Assembly: GCF_025567465.1 (NCBI RefSeq)
Contig: NZ_JAOQKI010000025.1
Coordinates: 1-39,691 of the forward strand
DNA: 39,691 bases
Reading direction: 5' to 3'
Source: Roseburia_C amylophila
GTDB lineage: Bacteria > Bacillota > Clostridia > Lachnospirales > Lachnospiraceae
Made by a program: the position numbers and the translations under genes. Shown piece after piece: positions 24,301 to 33,040 of the stretch. The notes under the pieces were generated by a model. The model made no database searches, was not told where the DNA came from, and worked only from the letters and a program-made list of their open reading frames with translations. Every line of letters begins with the position of its first letter. The stretch's first letter is position 1.

Positions 24301-25206
24301 TTATACTTTCAAATGCTTCTTAATAGTCAGCCGGCTGCCAACAAATCCAATTCCCACTCCCAACAGCAGTGAAATTGGAACCAGACTGTGAAACAGTTCT
24401 GCAACCGGAATAAAATTCATAATATTATCTAAAAAGCTGAATTTGTCCGCTACATATACTATAATCTTGCCATACATGAAGTAAAGCAGAATCAGTGGCA
24501 ATGCAGAACCCAGAAGCCCAATCAGCACACCCTCTACTACAAATGGTGCCCGCACAAAAGAATCCGTAGCTCCAATCAGCTTCATAATCGCAATCTCTTC
24601 TCTTCGTACCGAAATGCCAACTGTAACGGTATTACTGATTAAGAAGATAGCAACCGCAAGCAGGATTAAGATAATGCCTCCGGAAACATACGCAATCAGT
24701 TTATTAAAATCAGACAATGTATTTGCCACCACTGCAGAATGATGCACTTCCCTTACGCCATCTAAGGACTCTAAATATGTAACCAGTGCATCCTGCATGG
24801 AAACATCTTTCATATAAATTTCATAACTGGCAGAATTAGCAAGTGGATTCTCCGCAAATCCCTCTGCTGCTTCTTCTGAACCACCAAAATATGTCTCTTT
24901 ACACCTTTCCCACGCTTCATCTGCGGAAATAAATTCATAGCTGGCAACTTCCACACGCTTACCAATTTTATTACCAATCTCATCTATCTGTTCCTGCGAG
25001 ATTCCCTCATTAAAGAAAACAGATATTGCAACGCCTTCCTCTGCCTCTTTTACCATTGACTGGAAGTTTTCTACAATCGAATAGAAAAGTCCAAACAAAA
25101 AGATACAGGCACACATGGTCGCAATAGATGCTACTGAAAACATTTTGTTACGCCAGATATTCTTGATACCCTGTTTTATTGAATAGAAAAACGAACTAAT
25201 CCTCAT
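24301..25206 (-). CDS. ftsX: cell division protein FtsX
   Basis: FtsX is the transmembrane partner of the FtsE ATPase and transmits its signal to a peptidoglycan hydrolase. The 301-residue protein has an N-terminal helix, an extracellular domain of about 100 residues between helix 1 and helix 2, and three further helices. The segment FLISNTVTVGISVRREEIAIMKLIGATDSFVRAPF before helix 3 is diagnostic. I take the ATG at 25206 (MRISSFFYS) because AAAGGTGAT lies about eight bases upstream. The start overlaps ftsE by 11 bp. Confidence 0.95.
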   Translation of the reverse strand: MRISSFFYSIKQGIKNIWRNKMFSVASIATMCACIFLFGLFYSIVENFQSMVKEAEEGVAISVFFNEGISQEQIDEIGNKIGKRVEVASYEFISADEAWERCKETYFGGSEEAAEGFAENPLANSASYEIYMKDVSMQDALVTYLESLDGVREVHHSAVVANTLSDFNKLIAYVSGGIILILLAVAIFLISNTVTVGISVRREEIAIMKLIGATDSFVRAPFVVEGVLIGLLGSALPLILLYFMYGKIIVYVADKFSFLDNIMNFIPVAELFHSLVPISLLLGVGIGFVGSRLTIKKHLKV

Positions 25207-25879
25207 CGCTGCAATCACCTTTCTCGTCACTGATAATGACGCCTTTCTTCATTGTGATTACACGTTTCTTCATTGCCTTGACAATCTCAAGATTATGTGT
25301 AACAACGACTACTGTCGTTCCCTTCTGGTTAATCTCCTCTAAGAGCTTCATGATTTCCCATGCATTATGGTTATCAAGATTACCGGTCGGCTCATCTGCC
25401 AGAAGAATCTTCGGCTGATTTACCAGTGCTCTTGCAATGGCAACCCTCTGCTGTTCTCCACCGGACAACTGTTTTGGATAAGATTTATATTTGGCAGCCA
25501 GCCCTACCATAGATAACATGGTCGGTACACTGCTTCTTATGAGCCTTGCCGGAGTACCTATTACCTTCTGGGCAAATGCTACATTCTCATATACATTTCT
25601 GTCTTTTAAAAGGCGGAAATCCTGGAACACAACACCTACATTACGCCGATATTTCGGTATCTGTTTTCTCCGGATTGCATTTAAATTACGGTTGTTAATC
25701 GTAATAACCCCTTTGGTCGGCTCTAATTCTTTTAACAATAATTTAATCAGTGTTGACTTTCCGGAGCCGCTGTTTCCAACGATAAAAACAAATTCCCCTT
25801 CTTCTATATTAAGACTGATATCATTTAATGCCGGTATTCCTGCCGAATATGACTTGCTTACATGTTCAAGCTTAATCAT
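25196..25879 (-). CDS. ftsE: cell division ATP-binding protein FtsE
   Basis: FtsE is the ABC-type ATPase of FtsEX. The 227-residue protein has Walker A GNSGSGKST (35-43) and signature LSGGEQQRVAIARAL. Walker B is ILLADEPTGNLD, followed by VVVVTHN with the H-loop. The Asn in Walker A and the LLKELEPTKG region are family-like. Its coding sequence overlaps ftsX. AGGAGG lies upstream of the ATG. Confidence 0.96.
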   Translation of the reverse strand: MIKLEHVSKSYSAGIPALNDISLNIEEGEFVFIVGNSGSGKSTLIKLLLKELEPTKGVITINNRNLNAIRRKQIPKYRRNVGVVFQDFRLLKDRNVYENVAFAQKVIGTPARLIRSSVPTMLSMVGLAAKYKSYPKQLSGGEQQRVAIARALVNQPKILLADEPTGNLDNHNAWEIMKLLEEINQKGTTVVVVTHNLEIVKAMKKRVITMKKGVIISDEKGDCSDED

Positions 25880-25901
25880 GTGTTCCTCCTAAAACTACTG
25901 C

Positions 25902-26990
25902 TTAGTAATCCAATGTCTCCATATATTTCATGTATTTTACTACCATTAACGCAATTTTAAATGTAATGGCATCTTCAAATACCCGAAGATCTAAGCCTGT
26001 ACTTTTCTGCAGTTTATCCAGACGGTATACCAGTGTATTTCTGTGTATGTATAACTGTCTGGATGTTTCTGAAACGTTCAGGCTGTTTTCAAAGAATTTA
26101 TTGATGGTAGTAAGTGTTTCTTCATCAAAATCATCCGGAGATTTTCCATCGAAAATCTCTTTGATAAACATTTTGCAAAGTGGAATCGGGAGCTGATAAA
26201 TCAGACGTCCAATTCCCAGTGCAGAATACGCAATAATATTCTTCTCTTCAAAGAATATCTTTCCTACATCCAATGCCATTCGGGCTTCTTTATAAGAACG
26301 GGATACTTCCTTAATCTCATTTACTACGGTACCATATGCGATATAAGCCTCGCAGTCTTCATCTGCCTTGAACAGATTTAAGATAACTTCTGCCGTTTTC
26401 TCCAAATCCTCATAGGTCTCATTTTCTGCAAGTTCTTTTACCACAATGATATTTTTCTCATCTACCGCTGTCACAAAATCCTTGGACTTGCCGCCAAAGA
26501 TACTGCGTACTTTTTCCAGTTCATTTCCGTCCTTTTCCCGGTTGGTTTCTACAACATATACCACGCGGCGTACTTCCGTCTCAATATGAAGCTTCTTCGC
26601 ACGGTTATAAATATCTACTAAAAGAAGATTATCCAATAAAAGATTCTTAATAAAGTTGTCCTTATCAAACCGTTCCTTATATGCTACCAGAAGATTCTGA
26701 ATCTGGAAACCAGCAATTTTTCCCACCATATACACATCATCACTGTCACCATTTGCCAGTAAAACATATTCTATCTGATGATCATCAAAAACTTTAAAGA
26801 ACTGGCATCCCTGAATCACCTGACTGTCTGCCGGAGATTCTACAAATGCCAATGCAGGATTGATATAATTATCTGCATCGGGAAATGTGGTTGCCAATAC
26901 TTTCCCCTCAGTATCGATAATGCACATATCCACTCTTGTAATCCCTTTCAAACCGTCAATTGTGTTTTGAAGTATCTGATTTGAAATCAT
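25902..26990 (-). CDS. PucR/CdaR-family transcriptional regulator
   Basis: The 362-residue protein has the order of CdaR-type regulators: an N-terminal sensory domain (NTIDGLKGITRVDMCIIDTEGKVLATTF, about residues 7-35), a GGDEF-like middle and a PucR-type HTH at the C terminus (SVSETSRQLYIHRNTLVYRLDKLQKSTG, about 318-345). The start at 26990 has AAGGAG eight bases upstream. It precedes ftsE by 22 bp in the same direction, so it is probably the first gene of the division/wall operon. What it senses is unknown. Confidence 0.85.
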   Translation of the reverse strand: MISNQILQNTIDGLKGITRVDMCIIDTEGKVLATTFPDADNYINPALAFVESPADSQVIQGCQFFKVFDDHQIEYVLLANGDSDDVYMVGKIAGFQIQNLLVAYKERFDKDNFIKNLLLDNLLLVDIYNRAKKLHIETEVRRVVYVVETNREKDGNELEKVRSIFGGKSKDFVTAVDEKNIIVVKELAENETYEDLEKTAEVILNLFKADEDCEAYIAYGTVVNEIKEVSRSYKEARMALDVGKIFFEEKNIIAYSALGIGRLIYQLPIPLCKMFIKEIFDGKSPDDFDEETLTTINKFFENSLNVSETSRQLYIHRNTLVYRLDKLQKSTGLDLRVFEDAITFKIALMVVKYMKYMETLDY

Positions 26991-27140
26991 ACTTTTTTCT
27001 CCTTCTCTTATCAATATCGCCCCAGTTACTGGACAACTTTCACAAAAAATTCGCATCCTTTTGTGAAAGATAAAACTCTTTGAATCCTATTTTAATGCAA
27101 AACGTCAAAAAAATAAAGAGGAAATGTGAATATTTTTATG

Positions 27141-28013
27141 CTAATATTCCAAAAAACCTTCTCCCAGCACTTCCCGGGCATCCGTCACAATTACAAAAGC
27201 TTTCGAGTCAAGTTCCATTACTATCTCTTTTAACTCTACAATTTCCTTTTTCGACACTGCACAAAAGAGTATGTCCTTCTCATTTCCGGAATACATTCCC
27301 TTTGCATGAATCGCCGTAACACCGCGGTTCATCCGGTGCATCAGTGCATCTGCCACTTCAGCGGCATCTTCCGTAATGATATACGCCGCCTTGGAATATT
27401 TGATACCTTCCATAATTGCATCCGATACTTCCGTTGTTATAAAAATTGCCACCACAGCATATAACGCCGGCTTTACTCCAAAGAAAAACATTCCGCTTAA
27501 CACAATAATACCATCTAACACCAGCATAATCTGTGCAATGGTATATTGTTTAAGAAAACGCTGTAATAAAGTGGCTACCATATCTGTCCCTCCAGTAGAG
27601 GACTTCGTCACCAGAACCAGACCGATTCCCGCTCCGGAGATGCATCCGCCATAAATAGCTGCCAGCATATAATCATCCTGGGCTATATTCCAGTGAGGCA
27701 GTACCAGAAGCCAGAAAGACAGCATTACCATTCCATATAATGCCCGCCACAAAAATTTCTTTCCCTTTCTTCTCCATGCGCATAAAAAAACCGGAAGATT
27801 CAGCGCCAGGTTCGTAAACCATAACGGAATTCCTCCGGGAATCCATTTTACTGTCAGTTGTCTGATGAGAATTGCAACTCCGGTAAATCCACCAACAACC
27901 ATTCCTACCGGGTCATAGATGGACTGAATTGCTATACCCATAAGGCAGGTTCCTGCTGTCATACACAAATAATCCACTATGGCCGGTCTTTTATATCCCA
28001 GACCCATAACCAT
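27141..28013 (-). CDS. YitT family membrane protein
   Basis: The 290-residue protein has five to six hydrophobic helices (first near residues 12-30). It has the YitT motif YDPVGMVVGGFTGVAILIRQL (about 32-52). GGCISGAGIGLVLVTKSSTGGTDMVATLL follows at about 120-150. A C-terminal DUF2179-type domain includes YIITEDAAEVADALMHRMNRGVTAI. Function is unknown. It starts nine bases after the WecG-like gene, with AAAGGA upstream. Confidence 0.92.
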   Translation of the reverse strand: MVMGLGYKRPAIVDYLCMTAGTCLMGIAIQSIYDPVGMVVGGFTGVAILIRQLTVKWIPGGIPLWFTNLALNLPVFLCAWRRKGKKFLWRALYGMVMLSFWLLVLPHWNIAQDDYMLAAIYGGCISGAGIGLVLVTKSSTGGTDMVATLLQRFLKQYTIAQIMLVLDGIIVLSGMFFFGVKPALYAVVAIFITTEVSDAIMEGIKYSKAAYIITEDAAEVADALMHRMNRGVTAIHAKGMYSGNEKDILFCAVSKKEIVELKEIVMELDSKAFVIVTDAREVLGEGFLEY

Positions 28014-28022
28014 CCGTTTCCT

Positions 28023-28694
28023 TTAATCTTTATTATATTTGTGTAATTTGCTCTGCAGTTTCTTCTTATGAATCAATCTGCCCGCTATCTGGGATATTCT
28101 GCTGATACGGGAACGCGGTGCATAATCACTGCTCAACCCATACCATATTTTAGCATCCAGTTTGCTTTTATTTTCTGTCAAAAACTGTTCCTGTAACGGA
28201 GACGGCAGAATGGAAAAAATAACATCTGCACTGGCACTGTTAATCTCATTTACCACACTTTCAAAGTCATTGGACTTTTCCTCTATCGCACAATGACCTG
28301 CCACCTCAATCTGTTCGTATTTTCCTACAAGGAAATGCTCCAGCTGTTCTTCCTGAGCAATGGTTTCTGCCAACAAAAATACTCTCTTATGGTTACGGAT
28401 AATCCGCTTGATGAATTCCCTGAAAAAATCATGATTGATTGTCTCACTGATCCGCTGGCTGGAATGAACATCTGCCGCAATCAGAATCTCCTTCTCTCCG
28501 ATTACCGCAAGATCCAGCTGTTCCATGCACGCCCGTACTGTTTCATCCCGTCCTGCCAGTTCTAGCATCTTCATATCTATGGTCTCTATGGTATTCATTA
28601 CCGTGTTATCCAGATAATTTTCTACCTGCATCATTGCTTCACGGACTGTATAATTATCTACTTCTATTCCCAGTATATCGATTTTCTTTAACAT
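28023..28694 (-). CDS. divergent WecG/TagA/CpsF-like glycosyltransferase
   Basis: The 223-residue protein is similar in shape to WecG/TagA transferases that add N-acetyl sugars in teichoic acid and polysaccharide synthesis. The N terminus IDILGIEVDNYTVREAMMQVENYL and the region NTIETIDMKMLELAGRD fit that family. The usual aspartate-glycine motif is replaced by AVIGEKEILIAA, and several conserved positions are changed. It may be a non-enzymatic or altered relative. The WecG assignment is moderate. It is the first gene of a two-gene operon with YitT. Confidence 0.65.
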   Translation of the reverse strand: MLKKIDILGIEVDNYTVREAMMQVENYLDNTVMNTIETIDMKMLELAGRDETVRACMEQLDLAVIGEKEILIAADVHSSQRISETINHDFFREFIKRIIRNHKRVFLLAETIAQEEQLEHFLVGKYEQIEVAGHCAIEEKSNDFESVVNEINSASADVIFSILPSPLQEQFLTENKSKLDAKIWYGLSSDYAPRSRISRISQIAGRLIHKKKLQSKLHKYNKD

Positions 28695-28741
28695 CTTACA
28701 CCTGTCTTATTCTGTGCATTTTCATGCGCTTTTATGCAAGT

Positions 28742-28770
28742 AGTATAGCAAAAGCTCCTGTTTTTTTCAA
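28742..28770 (-). promoter_or_regulatory. promoter of the WecG-like/YitT operon
   Basis: Minus strand TTGAAA (28770-28765), 17-bp spacer, TATACT (28747-28742), with extended TGC. It lies 48 bp upstream of the start codon. Confidence 0.7.
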
Positions 28771-28779
28771 CCATTGTGC

Positions 28780-29135
28780 AAATTTTCTGTAATTATTTTC
28801 TCCGATTGCCTTTTTACACCTTTGTAAATAAACTGACATTTTCAGACAATTTTATATGATTTTTTCAATATTGCAATGTCAATAGATTTTGTATATTTTT
28901 TTGAAAAGTTATCAACTTTATCATTTGTTCACAAAACATCTGTTCTTATTTTTTGCTATGTAAACCTATATTTTTCTCCTTTTTTCTGTGGATAATGTGT
29001 ATAACTTGGTGTATAACTCCTTTTTTTCGATATTTCCACATTTTTCGATGTGGATAACTTTTGGGACTTTTTTATAATTTCCAGCACTTTTTTTCGACGT
29101 TCTTTTCTTTTTTGTGCATATTGTATATTTTCAAA
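28780..29135. other. AT-rich non-coding region with DnaA boxes
   Basis: About 350 bp is highly AT-rich and holds no credible gene. Perfect TTATCCACA boxes lie at 28987-28995 and 29049-29057 on the minus strand. TTATACACA is at 28996-29004, and TTATACACC lies close by at about 29008-29016. A weaker TTGTTCACA lies near 28925. AT-rich sequence lies on one side. dnaA, dnaN and rpmH are not in the window, so this is either a secondary DnaA-box cluster or an origin-like site of unknown use. Confidence 0.6.
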
Positions 29136-29178
29136 AAAGAAGTGTAAAATTGTCTGATTGCAATTTACACTTCTTTTC
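29136..29178 (-). terminator. strong hairpin, probable terminator of the aldo/keto reductase
   Basis: A 17-bp stem with one bulge (AAAAGAAGTGTAAAATTG/CAATTTACACTTCTTTT; arms 29136-29153 and 29162-29178) is followed on the minus strand by TTTTTTG. It lies about 160 bp after the reductase stop. Confidence 0.6.
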
Positions 29179-29335
29179 CGTCAAATGAATTTCTTTTCCA
29201 CTTTTCAAAATAGTCCCTCTTCCCCATATGTATATTTACATAATATCATATTCGTTCACATAACTATTTTGATTAGAAAATTGTATGAACAATTCCTTCT
29301 ATTCTTTTTTCTAAAACTGCATCTGCGTCCAGGAT

Positions 29336-30331
29336 TCAGGCTCTGCAGACAGCTTCGATTTCTTCTAACTCTTCCGTGGTAAATGCCGGTGCATCTACAA
29401 TCTTTAAATTATCTAATATCTGCTGTGGACGGGATGCGCCAATCAGAACACTTGCTACCGTCTCATCCCTTAATATCCAGCTTAATGCCATCTGTGCCAG
29501 TGTCTGTCCACGGCGCTTTGCAATTTCATTCAGGCTCTTAATCTGCTGCATTCTTGTTTCCGTAAGGTCGGATGCATGAAGGAATCTTCCATCTCTTTTA
29601 ATCCGGCTGTCCTCAGGGATTCCATTGAGATATTTATCCGTCAGCATTCCCTGTGCAAGTGGAGAAAATGCAATCACACCTTTCCCCTTCTCTTTTGCAG
29701 CTTCTAACAAGCCATTATTCTCTACCGTACGGTCAAAGATATTATAGCGGTTCTGGTTTATCACAAAAGGGCACTTTAAATCTTCTAAGATTTCAGCCGC
29801 CTGTTTCATATATTCTCCATCGTAATTAGAGATTCCTACATATAGTGCTTTTCCGCTTCTTACAATCTGGTCTAATGCCAGCATGGTTTCTTCCAATGGC
29901 GTATCCGGATCCATTCTGTGATGATAAAAAATGTCCACATATTCAAGTCCCATACGTTTTAAGCTCTGGTCTAAGCTCGCAATCAGATACTTCCTGCTGC
30001 CATGATCCCCATAAGGTCCCGGCCACATATCAAAACCTGCTTTCGTTGTAATTAACAATTCATCGCGGTAGGCATGCAGTTCTTCCCGCATGATCCTGCC
30101 AAGATTACTCTCTGCACTGCCATATTCCGGGCCATAATTATTTGCCAGGTCAAACTGTGTGATTCCATGGTCAAATGCCGTAAAACACATCGCCTTCATG
30201 TTCTCATAATTATCATTGGTTCCAAAATTATGCCAGAAACCAAGGGACAATATTGGAAACAACAATCCGCTCTTTCCTACTCTTCTGTATTTCATGGTTT
30301 CATATCTTTGTTCTGATGCTGTATATTCCAT
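29336..30331 (-). CDS. aldo/keto reductase (YghZ-like)
   Basis: The 331-residue protein is a TIM-barrel NADPH-dependent reductase. Catalytic tetrad candidates are visible in DLANNYGPEYGSAE (Asp and Tyr), TTKAGF (Lys) and YHHRMD (His). The C terminus AALSWILRDETVASVLIGASRP-type segment includes the cofactor-binding part. The order and length fit the YghZ/GAP-reductase subgroup; substrate is unknown. GGCAGG precedes the start codon. A candidate -10 (TATAAT at 30403-30398) with a weak -35 lies about 70 bp upstream. Confidence 0.92.
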   Translation of the reverse strand: MEYTASEQRYETMKYRRVGKSGLLFPILSLGFWHNFGTNDNYENMKAMCFTAFDHGITQFDLANNYGPEYGSAESNLGRIMREELHAYRDELLITTKAGFDMWPGPYGDHGSRKYLIASLDQSLKRMGLEYVDIFYHHRMDPDTPLEETMLALDQIVRSGKALYVGISNYDGEYMKQAAEILEDLKCPFVINQNRYNIFDRTVENNGLLEAAKEKGKGVIAFSPLAQGMLTDKYLNGIPEDSRIKRDGRFLHASDLTETRMQQIKSLNEIAKRRGQTLAQMALSWILRDETVASVLIGASRPQQILDNLKIVDAPAFTTEELEEIEAVCRA

Positions 30332-30478
30332 CTGTGGTAACCTGCCTTTCCTTTCATTCTATAATAATGCGCCTCCGCCACTTTATTGGCTGATTTTATT
30401 ATAATTGCAGTTTTTCCAGATAAAAATAGAATATTTTTTATTAACGTATCAAATTTTTATATCTGCTTTTTTCCAAAT

Positions 30479-30551
30479 GTCTACCTGCAGTGTGCATCCT
30501 CGCGGAACGTTTTTTACTTTACAGGAAAGCAATTTCCTGTAAAGTAAAAAA
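30479..30551 (+). repeat. dispersed intergenic repeat family 1, copy B
   Basis: This copy is shorter than A and C. It retains CTACCT, GTGTGCATCCTCGCGGA and the terminal hairpin with 19-bp arms (30510-30528 and 30533-30551), but it lacks the left palindrome. It adjoins the terminator at 30553. The surrounding 30332-30730 gap contains this copy, that terminator and repeat family 2 copy D. Confidence 0.75.
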
Positions 30552-30552
30552 A

Positions 30553-30576
30553 GGACTGTTGCAACCGCAACAGTCC
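30553..30576 (-). terminator. terminator of the NlpC/P60 gene
   Basis: A perfect 10-bp stem GGACTGTTGC/GCAACAGTCC (arms 30553-30562 and 30567-30576) is followed on the minus strand by seven T. It ends transcription from the hydrolase at 30731 after passing through repeat copy D. Confidence 0.85.
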
Positions 30577-30625
30577 CTGTTTATCTTTTTCAATATTATT
30601 TCATCCTTAATTTTACCATAAACTA

Positions 30626-30716
30626 CGAGAAACACGCTTTGCGAGTTTCTCGAGTTATCGCGGTGCTCGCCAAATCTGCATGCAAGCATGCGATTTTTCT
30701 CGCTACTCGCGTAAAT
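30626..30716 (-). repeat. dispersed intergenic repeat family 2, copy D
   Basis: The core 30658-30716 (on plus: TCGCGGTGCTCGCCAAATCT, then a small GCATG-CAAG-CATGC hairpin, then TTTTTCTCGCT and CTCGCG) matches copy E at 33854-33913 with few differences. An extra hairpin CGAGAAAC/GTTTCTCG (30626-30652) adjoins. The copy begins 15 bases after the hydrolase stop codon at 30731. Confidence 0.75.
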
Positions 30717-30730
30717 CAAATCCGGACATC

Positions 30731-31972
30731 CTAGAAAATACGTCTTACGGAAAGAACTGGCTTATAGTCAATCGGTGATGTAAATTTGATTCCTGAAGAT
30801 GGTGTGCTGGCATGTACGATTGTGTTGTTACCAACATAAATTGCAACATGTCCGCTATAGCATACGATATCGCCCGGCTGCATCTGGTCTGTACCAACTT
30901 CATATCCGCAGCCTCTCATTGCTCCTGAAGAATGTGGTAATGATACTCCAAACTGTGCATACACACTCATTACAAATCCGGAACAGTCTGCTCCGTTTGT
31001 TAAGCTTGTTCCACCTGCTACATATGGATTACCAACGAACTGGCTTGCGAAGTTTGCAACTGCTGCTCCATCAGATCCGGATGGTGCATTGTATGTAGAT
31101 GTACCACCAGATGTACTGGAGGATGAGCTGCTGCTCTTAGAAGATTTTTCTGCGGCTTTCTTTGCGGCTTCTTCTGCTGCTTTTCTTTCAGCCTCTTCTT
31201 TTGCAAGTCTTGCGGCTTCTTCTTCTTTGGATTCTGCCTGAACGAATTCAGTAGATAATGTTACATAATCAGCGGATACATATCCCTCGCCCTCTTCGAT
31301 GGAAACTTTTACCCATCCATCTACAGACTCATCTGTAACTGTCAAGTCATCCAGTCCTGCAACCATTCCAAGTTTCTTAGAATCGGTAGAAGGCTCTGTT
31401 CTCACAAATAAAGTAACTGCATCTTCATTTACAGTTGCTACACGACGTCCGACGGAACGGGCCAGTTCTTCGTTGCCGACTACTACATATTCACTCTTAA
31501 CGTAACCGGTAACGGTACCAGAAGTAATCTGATACCAGCCATCTACGGTCTGCTGGACGGTTGCTGCTGAATTATTATAAAGCTTACCAAGCACCTCACT
31601 GTCTTCTGATGCTTCGCTTCTGATATTTACATAGTTATCAACCTGTGCAATTACCACATTTGCGAACGGATCTTCTTCTGCCGGCTGTGCCTCTTCTGCT
31701 GTATCCTGCTGTGCTGCATCCCCTTCTGTAACAACAGGTGTGTCATTATTCTGTGCAGTTGCCACATTCGCCTTTGCTACAAGCTCACTGCTTGCCATAT
31801 AATTGCTGAATGTCAAAGAAAAACCTGCTACTAATGTGTCATTGGAAGCCCCCACTTCCATTGCTGAAGTAACACCTGCGACTGGTGCTGCATATGTTGT
31901 TGTATTGCTTCCAGTGATTAATAATGCGCTTGCGAGTCCGCAGGCTGTTAATCTTAACGCTTTCTTATACAT
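30731..31972 (-). CDS. secreted SH3-NlpC/P60 peptidoglycan hydrolase
   Basis: The 413-residue protein starts with a signal peptide (residues 1-28, ending TTYA). Two bacterial SH3 domains lie at about 105-165 and 175-245 (VNIRSEASEDSEVLGKLYNN and LFVRTEPSTDSKKLG). A charged coiled-coil linker and a serine-rich stretch follow. A C-terminal NlpC/P60 domain has Cys330 (DCSGF), His375 (GHVAIYV) and His387 (VHAS). Such enzymes cut peptide crosslinks in peptidoglycan. GGAGG lies five bases before the ATG at 31972. A WalR-like box lies in the leader. Confidence 0.95.
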   Translation of the reverse strand: MYKKALRLTACGLASALLITGSNTTTYAAPVAGVTSAMEVGASNDTLVAGFSLTFSNYMASSELVAKANVATAQNNDTPVVTEGDAAQQDTAEEAQPAEEDPFANVVIAQVDNYVNIRSEASEDSEVLGKLYNNSAATVQQTVDGWYQITSGTVTGYVKSEYVVVGNEELARSVGRRVATVNEDAVTLFVRTEPSTDSKKLGMVAGLDDLTVTDESVDGWVKVSIEEGEGYVSADYVTLSTEFVQAESKEEEAARLAKEEAERKAAEEAAKKAAEKSSKSSSSSSSTSGGTSTYNAPSGSDGAAVANFASQFVGNPYVAGGTSLTNGADCSGFVMSVYAQFGVSLPHSSGAMRGCGYEVGTDQMQPGDIVCYSGHVAIYVGNNTIVHASTPSSGIKFTSPIDYKPVLSVRRIF

Positions 31973-31996
31973 AAAAACCTCCAAACCTAACGATTT

Positions 31997-32022
31997 GTTA
32001 CAAATTTATTACATTTATTACA
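31997..32022 (-). promoter_or_regulatory. WalR-like box in the NlpC/P60 leader
   Basis: Three hexamers are on the minus strand: TGTAAT (32022-32017), TGTAAT (32013-32008) and TGTAAC (32002-31997). The last two are separated by exactly five bases, giving TGTWAH-N5-TGTWAH, the WalR (YycF) consensus. The site lies just downstream of the -10, at about the transcription start, where binding would be expected to repress. Confidence 0.6.
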
Positions 32023-32027
32023 GAGTC

Positions 32028-32056
32028 ATTATAGCGCAGCTAATCTATCATGTCAA
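32028..32056 (-). promoter_or_regulatory. consensus SigA promoter of the NlpC/P60 gene
   Basis: Minus strand TTGACA (32056-32051), exact 17-bp spacer, TATAAT (32033-32028). This is the best promoter in the window. Confidence 0.85.
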
Positions 32057-32097
32057 CCTAAAATTCCCGCTTTTTTTACATCATTCTTTCCATTCTT

Positions 32098-33009
32098 TTA
32101 CGAAATTGCTCCATCACTTTCCATAGAAGCAATGGCATTGGCGCCATCTGCTACTGCAGTTACCACCTGACGCAGCTGCTTGGTTCTGACATCTCCCACT
32201 GCATATATTCCAGGCACACTGCTCCTTCCATCCTCTCCGGCTTTGATATATCCTGTATCATCCAATGCCAGATCCGGTATTACTTTTACGGTATTCGGTG
32301 CCATTCCCACAGCAATAAAAATGCCATTTACCGGAAGCATTTTTTCTTCCTGTGTCTTCTTATTTAATATTTTGATTTTCTCTACCATTCCTTCACCGCA
32401 GATTTCCTCTACTACGGTATCATATAATATTTCAATTTTTTCATTTGTCTGCACCTGCTCCGCCAACACTTTTGCGCCACGGAAACTGTCTCTCCGGTGA
32501 ATGAGGTATACTTTTTCACAACCTCTTGCCAAAAAGAGGGCATCCTCTAACGCAACATCACCACCGCCTGCCACCGCAACAGTCCGATTCCGGAAAAATG
32601 CTCCATCGCAGGTAGCACAATACGAAACTCCCATACCGGTAAGTCTTTCCTCCCCCGGTACCCCAAGCTTCCGGTAAGATGCTCCTGATGCAATGATTAC
32701 TGCTTTTGCTTCATACTGTTTCTGATTTGTTGTTACAAGTTTCTTTTCCTGCTTATCCTCCACCGATACGACCTGTTCCTTTGCAAAGGTTACACCGCTC
32801 TTTTGGGCATGTTCACGCATCTTCTGCGCCAGTTCAAATCCACCAACTCCCGGCAGTCCCGGATAGTTGTCCACCTCACTGGTATTGACAATCTGGCCTC
32901 CACTCATAGGTTTTTCTTCTATTATAAGTGTATCAAATTTTGCTCTTCCTGCATAAATTGCTGCTGACAGCCCCGCAGGACCGCTTCCTATTATTATCAC
33001 ATCATACAT
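32098..33009 (-). CDS. trxB: thioredoxin reductase
   Basis: TrxB is an FAD flavoenzyme that reduces thioredoxin with NADPH. The 303-residue protein has the FAD motif GSGPAGLSAA (8-17). The redox pair is CATC at residues 131-134, and GGGDVALEDALF is the NADPH-binding segment. The later AVGDV region is also present. GGAGG lies nine bases upstream of the ATG at 33009. The longer ORF to 33120 overlaps the divergent promoter and is unlikely. It is divergent from the YjfB gene. Confidence 0.96.
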   Translation of the reverse strand: MYDVIIIGSGPAGLSAAIYAGRAKFDTLIIEEKPMSGGQIVNTSEVDNYPGLPGVGGFELAQKMREHAQKSGVTFAKEQVVSVEDKQEKKLVTTNQKQYEAKAVIIASGASYRKLGVPGEERLTGMGVSYCATCDGAFFRNRTVAVAGGGDVALEDALFLARGCEKVYLIHRRDSFRGAKVLAEQVQTNEKIEILYDTVVEEICGEGMVEKIKILNKKTQEEKMLPVNGIFIAVGMAPNTVKVIPDLALDDTGYIKAGEDGRSSVPGIYAVGDVRTKQLRQVVTAVADGANAIASMESDGAIS

Positions 33010-33040
33010 GTTATGGTTCCTCCATTTCTTCAGCAGGATA

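Noticed and set aside
28780..29135. Main replication origin
   Set aside because: No dnaA, dnaN or rpmH in the window and no change in gene strand at this site.
30519..30719. Small ORF ending in TLQEIAFL
   Set aside because: It is a translation of repeat families 1 and 2 and shares its ending with an ORF in copy C.
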